Part shown: in pieces, positions 10,019-18,399 of the stretch | Layout: every line of letters begins with the position of its first letter | Position numbering within the stretch: the stretch's first letter is position 1 | NCBI RefSeq assembly: GCF_905171765.1 | Contig: NC_053389.1 | Coordinates: forward strand, 218,432,624-218,496,623 | Length of the DNA stretch: 64,000 bases | Direction of reading: 5' to 3' | Origin: Bufo bufo | Lineage: Eukaryota > Chordata > Amphibia > Anura > Bufonidae | The notes under the pieces: generated by a model | Told to the model about the DNA's origin: nothing | Seen by the model: the letters and a program-made list of their open reading frames with translations, nothing else | Databases searched by the model: none | Program-made: the position numbers and the translations under genes

Positions 10019-11419
10019 TTCTTTGAATACCAGCCAGCCATCTGGGGTCTCCTGTAGGCATCTTGTCTTTGCCGCAGAGCCTGGATCTTCCTGCCAGGTC
10101 TCTGGGGTGACGGCAGGGGAGAGAGGTTTATGGAGCAGAGTGACTCCAGCCGCAAATAGTCCTTGGATGGACCGCATGGGGGTATATTCTACCTGGTCTC
10201 CAATGTATAAATTGTGCCTCTCCTGGGGCAAGTAGTGGCGCTTTACGGACCTGCGGCCCACAAACACTTCTGTGCCTGAATGGTTATCCTGGAGAAAACC
10301 TACGCCGCGTTCCACAGAGAACCATAGGACGGTTCCTGTACGCCTGGCCAGGACGGGATCTCCAGACTGGGGGTGGTCAAGTACTTCCTTCACCCATTCC
10401 TCTACGGCTGACTTGTACTCCCAAGCCGTCTGGGCGAATGCAGTGATTTCATGGGGTACCTCTGGATTGAGGCTGCTGAGCTCACTGTAGCTGGGCGGTG
10501 GAGTGGAATCCCTGGCCGCCTCCACCGCACCAGTAGGTGGCTGTGGCTTGGTAGGCCTCAGGCTGATTGGCGGTGATGGGGTCTCTGGACGTGGCGGTGG
10601 AGCGGACATGGACCGGGCCTGGGCCTCAGGGAGCGGGGTAGCTCCTACCTGATGTCGATGCCAGGTGGCCGGTTCCAGTGTCCTCCGCTGGTCCTCTCCG
10701 GATTCAGGCGCCATCTGGATCACAGGCTTCTCCTTTGCTGGAGGAGTGACGCCAGCAACGGCCTCTGCGTCAGCGGGTACAACATCCACATCCATCCGGA
10801 CAGGTTCTTCAACTTCTGCCGGTGCGCTATACACAGCGGAGGGATCCGCGGCCTCTTGGTACTCGATGACCAAATCTGGGACACCGCTGTCAGCAACCGG
10901 GACTTCTTCGCTCTCCTCAGACATCTCCGGTAGCTCCGGTAAGCTAGATGCAGCAGGGATCTGCAGCGCAGGGGTATCCACGGCCTCCTGTCGGGCAGCA
11001 AGAGCTGAGGGTCCGCGTCTCTGGATTAGTTGAGAGACCCGGATCTCCATAGGCTGTTCTGGGTACACTTCTTCCCCAGCGATGGACATGGCATTCCACC
11101 TTGGTCTTGGATAGGCCATCTTCACTGTGCTCCGGCACACGCTGATTGCTAACACTAAAGGAGGGGCACAGAGGGCGGAGTTTATATCACCTCTGGCCTG
11201 ATCATAGATAAGTCCATAGAGGGCGTTCTCCAAGTTTCCCGCTCCTGAAGGGGCGTATTCGATATCTTCGCACTTTGCTGGAGGGGGTGTAGTCATATTT
11301 TCCCGCTTCTGGGGGACGTATTCCTCATTTTCGCGCTCCTGGGAGGGTGTTTCTGACTTTCTTTGTCTTCTAGCATGAAGATGCAGCGCCATCTTGGAGC
11401 GAATATGGCGAATCTCCAC
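9959..11419 (-). CDS. Gag-like protein with PPxY motif and cold-shock domain
   Basis: 486 codons, but the likely start is Met101 (codon at 11117-11119), because the sequence conserved with the second copy begins there (MAYPRPRWNAMSIAGEEVY here; MAIPLPKWDQMAIQGELVY there). Seen in order: a short conserved N-terminal module to about residue 140; a Pro/Ala/Glu-rich linker; PPPSY at 307-311, a PPxY motif like retroviral late domains; a conserved block at 317-345; and a cold-shock domain at about 361-428. The domain begins GTVLWFSVERGVGFL, matching the RNP1 strand GTVKWFN...GYGFI of Y-box proteins, and has EVFVG at the RNP2 position, then GDQVEYTP and AAGVTLL, in the spacing of that fold. Inferred role: binding element RNA, perhaps as a Gag-like packaging or translation protein. 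No CCHC knuckle or protease is present. The end overlaps a -1 frame ORF. Confidence 0.85.
   Translation of the reverse strand: MEIRHIRSKMALHLHARRQRKSETPSQERENEEYVPQKRENMTTPPPAKCEDIEYAPSGAGNLENALYGLIYDQARGDINSALCAPPLVLAISVCRSTVKMAYPRPRWNAMSIAGEEVYPEQPMEIRVSQLIQRRGPSALAARQEAVDTPALQIPAASSLPELPEMSEESEEVPVADSGVPDLVIEYQEAADPSAVYSAPAEVEEPVRMDVDVVPADAEAVAGVTPPAKEKPVIQMAPESGEDQRRTLEPATWHRHQVGATPLPEAQARSMSAPPPRPETPSPPISLRPTKPQPPTGAVEAARDSTPPPSYSELSSLNPEVPHEITAFAQTAWEYKSAVEEWVKEVLDHPQSGDPVLARRTGTVLWFSVERGVGFLQDNHSGTEVFVGRRSVKRHYLPQERHNLYIGDQVEYTPMRSIQGLFAAGVTLLHKPLSPAVTPETWQEDPGSAAKTRCLQETPDGWLVFKEKKSNQPLHLSFQIYHLHQP
10013..10019 (-). promoter_or_regulatory. candidate -1 frameshift heptamer A AAA AAG
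   Basis: On the minus strand codons 468-469 of the cold-shock ORF are AAA AAG preceded by A, in exactly the phase X XXY YYZ. A -1 slip leads into the ORF at 9609-10018. The same run is also an ordinary hot spot for indels. Confidence 0.45.
10136..10339 (-). other. cold-shock (Y-box-like) nucleic-acid-binding domain
   Basis: Sub-feature of the 9959-11419 ORF. It shows the full cold-shock layout: GTVLWF, then GVGFL (RNP1), EVFVG (RNP2), a Y-box-type longer loop containing RRSVKRHYLPQE, then GDQVEYTP, and a closing strand with AAGVTLL. The final His of the usual VFVH is Gly. The basic loop length matches metazoan Y-box proteins better than short bacterial cold-shock proteins. Confidence 0.82.
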
Positions 11420-11623
11420 AATGCCAAATTAACACTTTGTGTGCAGCAGCGCACGTGCAGCGCTTTCCTTGGCACAGCAATGCAAGTAAGCAAGTCACTT
11501 TATAAGAGGTTTTTGGTGCAATCTTCAGCCCTGATTGTTATACTGTGCAGCATGCGGTTTAAGTCCATTTTTGCGCAATTAGATGCGGTTCTGTTGCTAG
11601 GGATAGACACACAATACAATCCG

Positions 11624-11641
11624 ATCCTGTTTGTGACGCCA
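11624..11641 (-). promoter_or_regulatory. primer-binding site
   Basis: Six bases inside the 5' LTR the minus strand reads TGGCGTCACAAACAGGAT. It starts with the TGG expected to pair with a tRNA CCA end. The same site is seen in copy 2 (around 32302-32318) and, as TGGCGTCACGAACA, beside the unrelated-looking LTR at 55383-56103. I cannot assign the tRNA from memory. Confidence 0.7.
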
Positions 11642-11647
11642 CTTGAA

Positions 11648-12696
11648 TGCAATGAGCAGGACACTGGGTCATTTGGGGCTGCCATGCAGTGGGTCAGATT
11701 TAGGTGTAACTAAGGTTCGTGACGCCAGTTGCAGCTTGCGCAGGTACTGTAGAAGGGCCCTTTAAGATGGGATGAGCACACGTACTAGGTTAGGAATGCC
11801 AGAGGGGGATATGGTCTCTGTATTGTGTCAACGGTGTCTCCTACCTGAGTACGGCCGGACTCCTGTATCCTGGCTCACATGCAACAAAATTGAGTGTTGT
11901 AAGTAGGAGTAATGGAGGAATGATGGAATTCCACACAGAAAAGAGGGTCCAACTTGTCTTTACTTGATATTATAAGTGGCAGCTTTAGATCCATACAATT
12001 TACAGCAATAGTCTTGGGGTCCCAGCAGGTGTTGGCAATATGTGGCAGGAATTATATCTATATATTCTGCATCTAGAACATACGCCTTTAAGTATCTGGC
12101 AGGTATCTGTCTTCTGCTCTGTCTTGGGTTCTGCTTAGTATGGGCCTGACTAGCTATAGAGGTACTTATCTTCTCCTTGTTCTGGAATCTGTACTTACAG
12201 GACTGCTCGCAGGGAATGGTGGCTTCGTCCTGGAGATCTAGAAGTTCTGCAGTTGCTGCTTTCTTTGTCATCCAGCTGAGGTAAGGAACTTAGGCTGGGA
12301 AGATTGCTTTGGGCCTAGCAAAGGCCTGAATCCTTGGTTGGGGTCCCTGTTTCTGGGAGCTCCTATTCACACAGCCTACCCCAACAGGGGGGCTGGTGCA
12401 CACTCACTAGAACTTTCTGTCCTCCCTCTGAAGTAAGAGTGGGAACATTCCACTCCTCCTCAGATGGGGGAAGCTAGGCTGGAATGGTTTATTCCAGTCT
12501 AGGTATACTAACTTGCCTTATTCTGCTACATACGGCTGCCACCTGCTGGTGTACCTTTGGAATTACAGCAAATATATAAAATACAGACATAGACATGGCA
12601 ATGCACATTTAGATTACATAGGATATTAACACATTCACATCTTAACATAATAAAGCTGGGTGACAGAGTTTTAGTGACATACTCTGGGATGTTACA
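11648..12696 (-). repeat. 5' LTR of cold-shock element copy 1
   Basis: 1049 bp, TG...CA bounded, pairs with 7188-8185. It carries an extra ~57-bp block that the 3' LTR lacks, so either the 3' copy suffered a deletion or the 5' copy an insertion after integration. Confidence 0.93.
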
Positions 12697-13280
12697 TACC
12701 ACCTGTCCCAGGCGCTCCCCCACAACCTTGTGGACCGCCCTCAGCCAGCGGCAGTGCTCCTGCACCCATGCGGTGGTACTTCTCGGTGGGGGCTCCATCG
12801 GGTTGGGCATGTGGAGATCTTCAATCTCCCGTCCGGCTCGTCCAAACATGAGCATATGTGGAGAGTATCCAGTGGTATGGTGTACTCTGTTGTTATAGGC
12901 CGACATCAACTCAAGTAGGTACGCGGGCCACTGGGTTTTTTGACTGTCTTTCAGAGTCCGCAGCATCTGAAGCAAGGTGTGATTGAAGCGTTCGCACGCT
13001 CCGTTTCCTTGTGGGTTATACGGAGTGGTGCGGGAGTGTTCAATCCCATACAGTTGGTACAGCTCATTCATTAGAGTACCCTGAAAGCATGCTCCCTGGT
13101 CAGAATGTATCCTCCGTAAACACCCGAACACCTGTATAAAGTGTTTACAAACAGCCTCGGCGGCCGACTCTGCGGTTTGGTCTCTGGTGGGCACACCCAC
13201 CGCATACTTGGTAAAGTGATCTGTCATAACTAGACAGTACGAATGTCCCGAGGTAGAGTTCCAATCTGTACATAATCGAT
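12697..13280 (-). pseudogene. integrase core of the outer LTR element
   Basis: Minus-strand frame with a retroviral-type integrase catalytic core: TDHFTKYAVGVP near the start, HSDQGACFQG (second catalytic Asp), YNPQGNGACERFN (catalytic Glu), then a segment with YNNRVHHTTGYSPHMLMFGR, as in Ty3/gypsy integrases. The frame stops being pol at 12701, where the cold-shock element interrupts it, and continues at 7183 and below. Upstream, near 13290, it joins LTR sequence directly, so gag, protease, RT and RNase H are deleted. Confidence 0.88.
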
Positions 13281-13293
13281 CATCAGAAGTTCT

Positions 13294-13932
13294 AGGCGTG
13301 CTGTGCCGCTATAGAGGACACACCTAACTGTAGGCAGACGCAGCAGAGCCTTCAAGTCAATTACTGCGCTGCAGTCCAGTACAGTAAGGCCTAACAAAGC
13401 TATATTCCTAACTAACTAGCTAATACAAGGCCTAGGCTAGTCTCTGTTACTTTAGGCGCCAAACAGTATAGTACAATTGGTAATCAGGTGTACTGACCTG
13501 CGTCCGTTCTGGGCCCTAGGATGCCACCAAGCTCTCAGCAACCTTGCGGCCTTGCTTGATGATAAGGCTTCTTGTCCACACACAGGAAATGGTCTTCCTG
13601 GGACAACCTCTCTTTCAAAGAGCTGGATCCAGTAAGGGGACAACAGCTAATCTCCTTCCTTTGAGTGTCCATTCACTGCCAGACATCCGCAAGCCAGGAT
13701 GGAATCGGATTCAGTCTCTCACAGCACACTCCTCTCACCATGTCAGATCAACACTTCCTGGTTCACACAGAAGCAGCTTGCATGAGTCATCATCTGCTTT
13801 GCATATGCAGATCCCAGAGTGTGCTGACTGTGCTCCAAAACAGTGGCCTCTAGTGCCCGGAATGTCAAATGACAGCTCCAATACAATTTAAACATAAACA
13901 TTATACAGGCAGAGCTTATCCACAATCTTACA
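13294..13932 (-). mobile_element. 5' LTR of the outer LTR element (truncated)
   Basis: Pairs with 6016-6674. The plus-strand end is CCACAATCTTACA. Its inner side is fused directly to integrase sequence at about 13293, so the primer site and most of the element were lost in one deletion. Confidence 0.78.
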
Positions 13933-14258
13933 ATAGTCTAAGGCTACTTTCACACTTGCATTTTGGGCGGATCCGTCATGCAAAAATGAATCCATTACAA
14001 TAATACAACCGCATGCATCCATCATGAACGAATCTGTTTGTATTATCTGTAACATAGCCAAGACGGATCCGTCATGAACTCCATTGAAAGTCAATGGGAG
14101 ACGGATCCGTTTTCTATTGTGCCAGATTGTGTCAGAGAAAACGGATCCATCCCCATTGACTTACATTGTGTGCCAGGACATTTGGCTTCGCTTCGTCGGG
14201 CAGACAGCAAAACACTACAGCCAGCGTTTTGGTGTCCGCCTCCAGAGCGGAATGGTGA
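13933..14258. mobile_element. hAT-like MITE
   Basis: Begins with CTAAGGCTACTTTCACACTTGC and contains repeated ACGGATCCGTCATGAA / GACGGATCCGTTTTC palindromic blocks. The same terminal motif, inverted, ends the small element at 49685-49812 (GAGTGTGAAAGTAGCCTT). No ORF. The right end is unclear. Confidence 0.6.
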
Positions 14259-14467
14259 CTGAAAGGAGGCAAACTGAAGAAAAGCTGGACCAGGGGGCAG
14301 AGCCTTCAGGGGAGGCGCCCATGACGGGGGTGGGTTCAGGGAGCCCCCCGGAGAGTAGGAATAGGCCAGTTTAGTTCAGGGATGCGGGAACCGGGGGGTT
14401 ATATTGTGTGGGCAGTGTGAGGACAGGGAGACATTTTAGGGCCGAACAGCAGCGAGCACCTACCATT

Positions 14468-15414
14468 ATGGACCAGCTGGAGGCAGCATTAGGCGAGCTG
14501 AGGGCAGCATCATCGCCCCAGCCTTCTTCACGCTGGCGCACCTCAGCCCGGAGTTGTCACCCCCCCCCCAGGGCTCAGTGCCGCATGAGGAGCCCTTCTG
14601 TGGACACTTCATACCTGCAGGCGGCGGGGAAAGCTCCCTCCCGCACGCCCAGGTGTGGAAGGAATCCTGTAAGTAGGTGGAGCTCACAAAGTGGCCGGGC
14701 CAGGTCTCCTCAGCCGGCGGAGACAAAAGGGGAAGTTTATGTTTGTTTTGAGAGCCCATTGGGGGGGCGTATTTAAAACAAGAGGTGAGGGAGCGGATTT
14801 GGAGAGGGGAGTGTGTGGATATTTTTTCCCTGCTCCCCTTGGAAATGTTTAACCTGGATAGAGCAAGGAAGGATGAGGGTAAGAGGGAGGACGAGGAAAA
14901 GCGTAGGTATCGGTTGATACCGTGGACGTTTGCAAATTGGTTGCAGGCGTTCGCGATATTAGCAAGCGTGATTGGGGAAAAAGCGCTTTATTGCTATTTG
15001 GACGCAGTTGGCGAATCTTACAGAGTGTATGGGGGACAAGCATGGCTGAGGTATGACGAACTGTTCCACAGCGGAAGGCAGTGCGTCCGAATATTAGATG
15101 GGATCACAAAGACATTGCCTTGTGGTTAAAAGTAACGGCGCCAATTAGGCTGGGTCAGTCCTTTCAGGGGAAATCTGTGGGCGGAGGGCAATCCGGGTTT
15201 GCGGCAGCGTCCGCAAAGGGATTGTGCTTCCTATTCAATGAGGGGGGTGTGCAAATTTGGAGCCAAGTGCAAGTTCAAGCACGAGTGTTCTACATGTGGT
15301 GAGTCCTACGGAGCTGCACGTTGCTTCAGGGGAAACAGGCAAAAAGGGGGAGATGGCAATAGCAAAGCGGGTGACGCCGGTTCGTTTGGAAAGGATAGAA
15401 CCGTTCCTAAGTAG
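14468..15414 (+). pseudogene. DIRS Gag with CCCH zinc finger, frameshifted
   Basis: Starts ATG GAC CAG CTG GAG at 14468. A middle segment (14866-15070) contains IPWTFANWLQAFAILASVIG, a hydrophobic helical region seen in DIRS Gags, and YYDELF-like sequence. The C-terminal part (15199-15414, another frame) has [18 protein letters not shown], a CCCH finger followed by a knuckle-like CXXC, then CFRGN. At least two frame changes and stops (near 15129) separate these, so it is dead. Known role of the family: RNA binding and particle formation. Confidence 0.72.
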
Positions 15415-15555
15415 ATACCCAGACAAAGGGGCTGCAAATTTGTTGCGGGAGGGGTTCTCGTTGGGTTTTCGGATACTGTTTATTCTGTCGGGTGCGGTCT
15501 TAGTTAAAAAGAATTTGAGTTCGGCGATGGAGCATCCAGAGGTATTTACGGAAAA
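15415..15555 (+). pseudogene. start of DIRS ORF2 (pol)
   Basis: Frame with [20 protein letters not shown], then REGFSLGF and [13 protein letters not shown]. This matches the pattern at the beginning of DIRS polyproteins (L..YPD...A..L..GF..GF and NL.SA...P..V). It is cut off near 15555 by the chromovirus fragment. Confidence 0.6.
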
Positions 15556-17090
15556 ATCAAGTTGGGTAGGATGGCTGGCCAGATGGTCATTGTTTTTTAC
15601 CAGATTTAATTTTGTGGTCACTTATCGCCCTGGGGTCAAAAATGTCAAGGCGGATGCTTTGTCGTGTAGCTTTCCTGGGGGGGGGGGGGGTAGATTTGGC
15701 TGATGGGGTGGTGGTTTCTGCCCTTTATCCAGAACTTGAGGTGGAGGTGTTGGAAGCTCAAAGTGAGACACCTGATTCCTGTCCTCCAGGGAGGTTGTTT
15801 GTTACTTCTGGGCTTCGGCACAAAGGTGTTCAAGGAACATCATGATATTGTCCTTGAGGGACACCCTGGGAGCAGATCCACTGTGGATCCTATTTCCCAG
15901 AGATTCTGGTGGCCAGGTTTACATAAAGTTGTGGAGGGTTATGTGGCAGCCTGTGAGACCTGTGCACATGCCAAGGTGACTTATACTCGGCCTTTGGGAT
16001 CTCTTCTTCCTTTGTCCATCCATCCCGCCCCTGGATGCATTTGTCTATGGAATTCATCACTGATGTACCTAGTTCCTCTGGGAAGACGGTGATTTTGGTG
16101 GTGGTGGACCGCTTCAGTAAGATGGCGCACTTTATACCATTATCAGGTTTGCCCAATGCCAAAACTCTCGCTCAAGTGTTTATTGATAACACCGTGAACA
16201 CGGCATGCCCTCTGATAGGGGGACGCAATTTGTTTCCAGGTTCTGGAGGGCATTCTGTACTTCTCTGGGAGTTCAGCTGTCCTTCTCCTCAGCTTTCCAC
16301 CCTCAGTCGAACGGACAAACTGAGTGCACTAACCAGAATCTGGAAACTTATTTGAGGTGTTTTGTCTCCGAGAATCAGGAAGAGTGGTCTTCATTTTTGT
16401 CTTTGGCTTAAATAACCGTAGACAGGAGTCCACTGATAAGTCACCATTTTTTCGTGAATATGGGTTCAACCCTCAGTTTGGTACATTTTCTGGGACTGAG
16501 TCCTCTGGTATACCTGAACAGTAAAGATTCTCTTCCTCATTGTCATCTATCTGGCAGAAGATTCAAATCAATTTGAGAAAAAATGGGCGAAAGATATAAA
16601 CATATGGCTGACAAGAGACTTATGGCTGGTCCGGACCTGTGTGTGGGTGATTTGGTGTGGTTGTCCACTAAGAACATTACGTTTAAGGTACCCTCTTGGA
16701 AGTTAGGCCCAATATTTATTGGTCCTTACAAGATCTCTGCCAATATTAATCCGGTTGCGTTTCGTCTTGAACTTCTGCAGGCTTGGAAGATCCATAATGT
16801 GTTTCACAGGTCTTTGTTGAAAAACTATGTGGAACCTGCTGAACCCTCTCCCTTGCCACCTCCCCCTGTCTTGGTAGATGGTAATCTGGAGTTTCAGATC
16901 TCCAGAATAATTAACTTGTGTATTCTTCGTGGTTCCCTTCAGTACCTCGTACATTGGAAGGGTTATGGGCCAGAAGAAAGAATGTGGGTTCCGGCGACTG
17001 ATGTCAGTGCTAGTCGCCTTCTGAAGGTTTTCCACAGGGCGTACCAGGATAAGGTCGGTCATGGGTGCCCGGAGGTCACCCGTATAAGGG
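15556..17090 (+). pseudogene. chromovirus pol: RNase H end, integrase, chromodomain
   Basis: Successive frames read [18 protein letters not shown] and KADALSCSF (RNase H end); GHPGSRSTVDP, FWWPGLHK and CETCAHAK (HHCC zinc region); MEFITDVPSSSGKTVILVV (first catalytic Asp region); MPSDRGTQFVSRFWRAF (second Asp); and HPQSNGQTECTN (Glu). Next come VGDLVWLSTKNI and a GPYKI module, then a chromodomain at about 16880-17020 with LVHWKGYGPEERMWVP. Frame changes occur near 15700, 15850, 16030 and 16200, and a deletion lies near 16410-16570. It is a close relative of the intact element at 34557-39892. Confidence 0.85.
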
Positions 17091-17104
17091 GGGGGGGGGG
17101 GAAC

Positions 17105-17382
17105 TGTCACTGCCTTCCCTGTGAGAGATCTGAGAAGATCGGTGGAAGGTACCAGCTGTCTCATTCCCCTCTACCTAAGTTAGGGTTTGCTACAGTGTAA
17201 GCAGGGCTTAGGTTCCAGTGTATGAGTTTGTTCACCATCAGGACTTGCTCATACTGTCAGCAGTCAGGGAGAGGCTCAGGGATTGTTAGGAGGTTACCAT
17301 TCCCTCCTCCCTAGCTTTGGGGCCTAGTCTGTTTACCTGTTTTGTTTACTTGGTGTTCCTCTTATCCCCACTTGCAGTGACA
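17105..17382 (+). repeat. 3' LTR of the truncated chromovirus
   Basis: TG...CA bounded, about 278 bp, directly after the G-rich polypurine tract. The 5' LTR is missing, so length cannot be cross-checked. Confidence 0.55.
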
Positions 17383-17874
17383 ATGGCTTTAAGAGTGTGG
17401 AGTGACGCGCAGACTTAAGACTTAAGAGGTCAAGCCTGCACATTGGTGGCGGTGGGAGGTCCTTGAAGTTGTAGATTTTTCGCAGATGGTGAAGATGGGA
17501 GGGCTCCACGGTTAGGGCTGGACTCCCATGGTTGGCGGTCGGTTGTGGCAGAAGTTGGGGGGGTCAAAAGTGGAGCCTCCGAGCTGGTAATAAATGGCTG
17601 GAGGCAAGATGGCGCACCCGTGGGGTAAATCATTTATTTGGGGCTTCAAGGACCTCCCCTTGTATTAAATATTATATGTTATACATATAGGGAATTCAGA
17701 ATTTGCATATGCCGTTGCATATGGGGGGAGTTTTCGGTTATGTTAATTGTTACGATAATAAAAGTTTATAATTTTGGTAATAAAAGTGGCTGCTGTGGCA
17801 AATTTAATCCAACCCAGTGTCCGTGTTTTATTGGGTTAGGGTTTGGCGGAGTATGGAGTCTGGGGGCTGTATTG

Positions 17875-17882
17875 GTTGAGAT
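17875..17882. other. 8-bp target-site duplication of the hAT element (left)
   Basis: GTTGAGAT, repeated exactly at 49633-49640. The adjoining element ends are TAGGATTGAGCGAAC here and, inverted, TAGAGTTGAGCGGAC at the other side. Eight-bp duplications are the signature of hAT transposition. Confidence 0.9.
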
Positions 17883-18119
17883 TAGGATTGAGCGAACCAG
17901 AACTGTAAAGTTCGGGTTCGTACCGAACTTTAGGATTTTTGGACCCCGGACCCGAACCCGAACATTTCCGTAAAAGTTCGGGTTCGGTGTTCGGCGCTTT
18001 TTGAAAGGCTGCACAGCAGCCAATTAACAATCGTCATACTACTTGCCCCAAGAGGCCATCACAGCCATGCCTACTAATTGCATGGCTGTGATTTGCCAGA
18101 GCAGCATGTGACCCAGGCT

Positions 18120-18130
18120 CTATATAAGCT
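18120..18130 (+). promoter_or_regulatory. TATA-like promoter of the hAT element
   Basis: CTCTATATAAGC lies about 240 bp inside the 5' TIR, followed by GTGTAGGGAGAGG about 45 bp later. The position fits a core promoter for the transposase transcript. Sequence-only prediction. Confidence 0.4.
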
Positions 18131-18399
18131 TGAGTCACGTAGCGCTGCACGTCACTCTGCTGTTACAAGTGTAGGGAGAGGATGCTGCTGGACTTGTGAT
18201 TTCAGGGAGAGAATAGGAGAGAATCTAACTCAGCGATCTACCTAGAAATAGTTGTGTGGGTGCAGGACACAATCGTTTTACCCTGCCCTGAGGCCATTAA
18301 CCAAAAAAAAATAATAACTTTTATAATTCTGTTAGTTAGGTGGGTGGCGGCGGCGGCCATTTTATGCTTGCTCAGTGCACCAGCACTGCATCTGAGCCT

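Larger units (their letters stand above)
7188..12696 (-). mobile_element. LTR retroelement carrying a cold-shock-domain ORF (copy 1)
   Basis: A 5.5-kb minus-strand element with long terminal repeats at 7188-8185 (3' LTR) and 11648-12696 (5' LTR). Both have TG...CA ends in plus orientation: TGCAATGAGCAGG on the left and GGGATGTTACA on the right. The target duplication is TACC at 7184-7187 and 12697-12700, and removing the element restores the frame of the host integrase. The interior (about 3.46 kb) has a primer-binding site, one 486-codon ORF with a PPxY motif and cold-shock domain, a possible frameshift extension, then 1.4 kb without coding capacity. No protease, RT, RNase H or integrase is visible, so the element is non-autonomous. 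Confidence 0.92.
15556..17382 (+). mobile_element. 5'-truncated chromovirus (Ty3/gypsy) with 3' LTR
   Basis: Only the end of RNase H, the integrase, the chromodomain and the 3' LTR remain. The LTR at 17105-17382 starts TGTCACTGCC after a purine/G tract (AAGGGGGGGGGGGGAAC) and probably ends GCAGTGACA. DIRS sequence resumes after it. The gene is broken in several places. Confidence 0.75.
14259..17882 (+). mobile_element. DIRS-type retrotransposon remnant (left part)
   Basis: Made of 14259(?)-15555 and 17383-17882, with a decayed chromovirus in between; it continues to the right of the hAT element from 49641. It is identified by a Gag with a CCCH-type finger and by the first residues of the ORF2 frame. 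The 3' part is AT-rich with several AATAAAAG motifs (near 17757 and 17781). Boundaries and terminal repeats are not resolved. Confidence 0.65.

Noticed and set aside
11624..11641. Assigning the TGGCGTCAC primer site to tRNA-Asp or tRNA-Ser
   Set aside because: Neither 3' end, as I recall them, complements the site well, so I left it unassigned.
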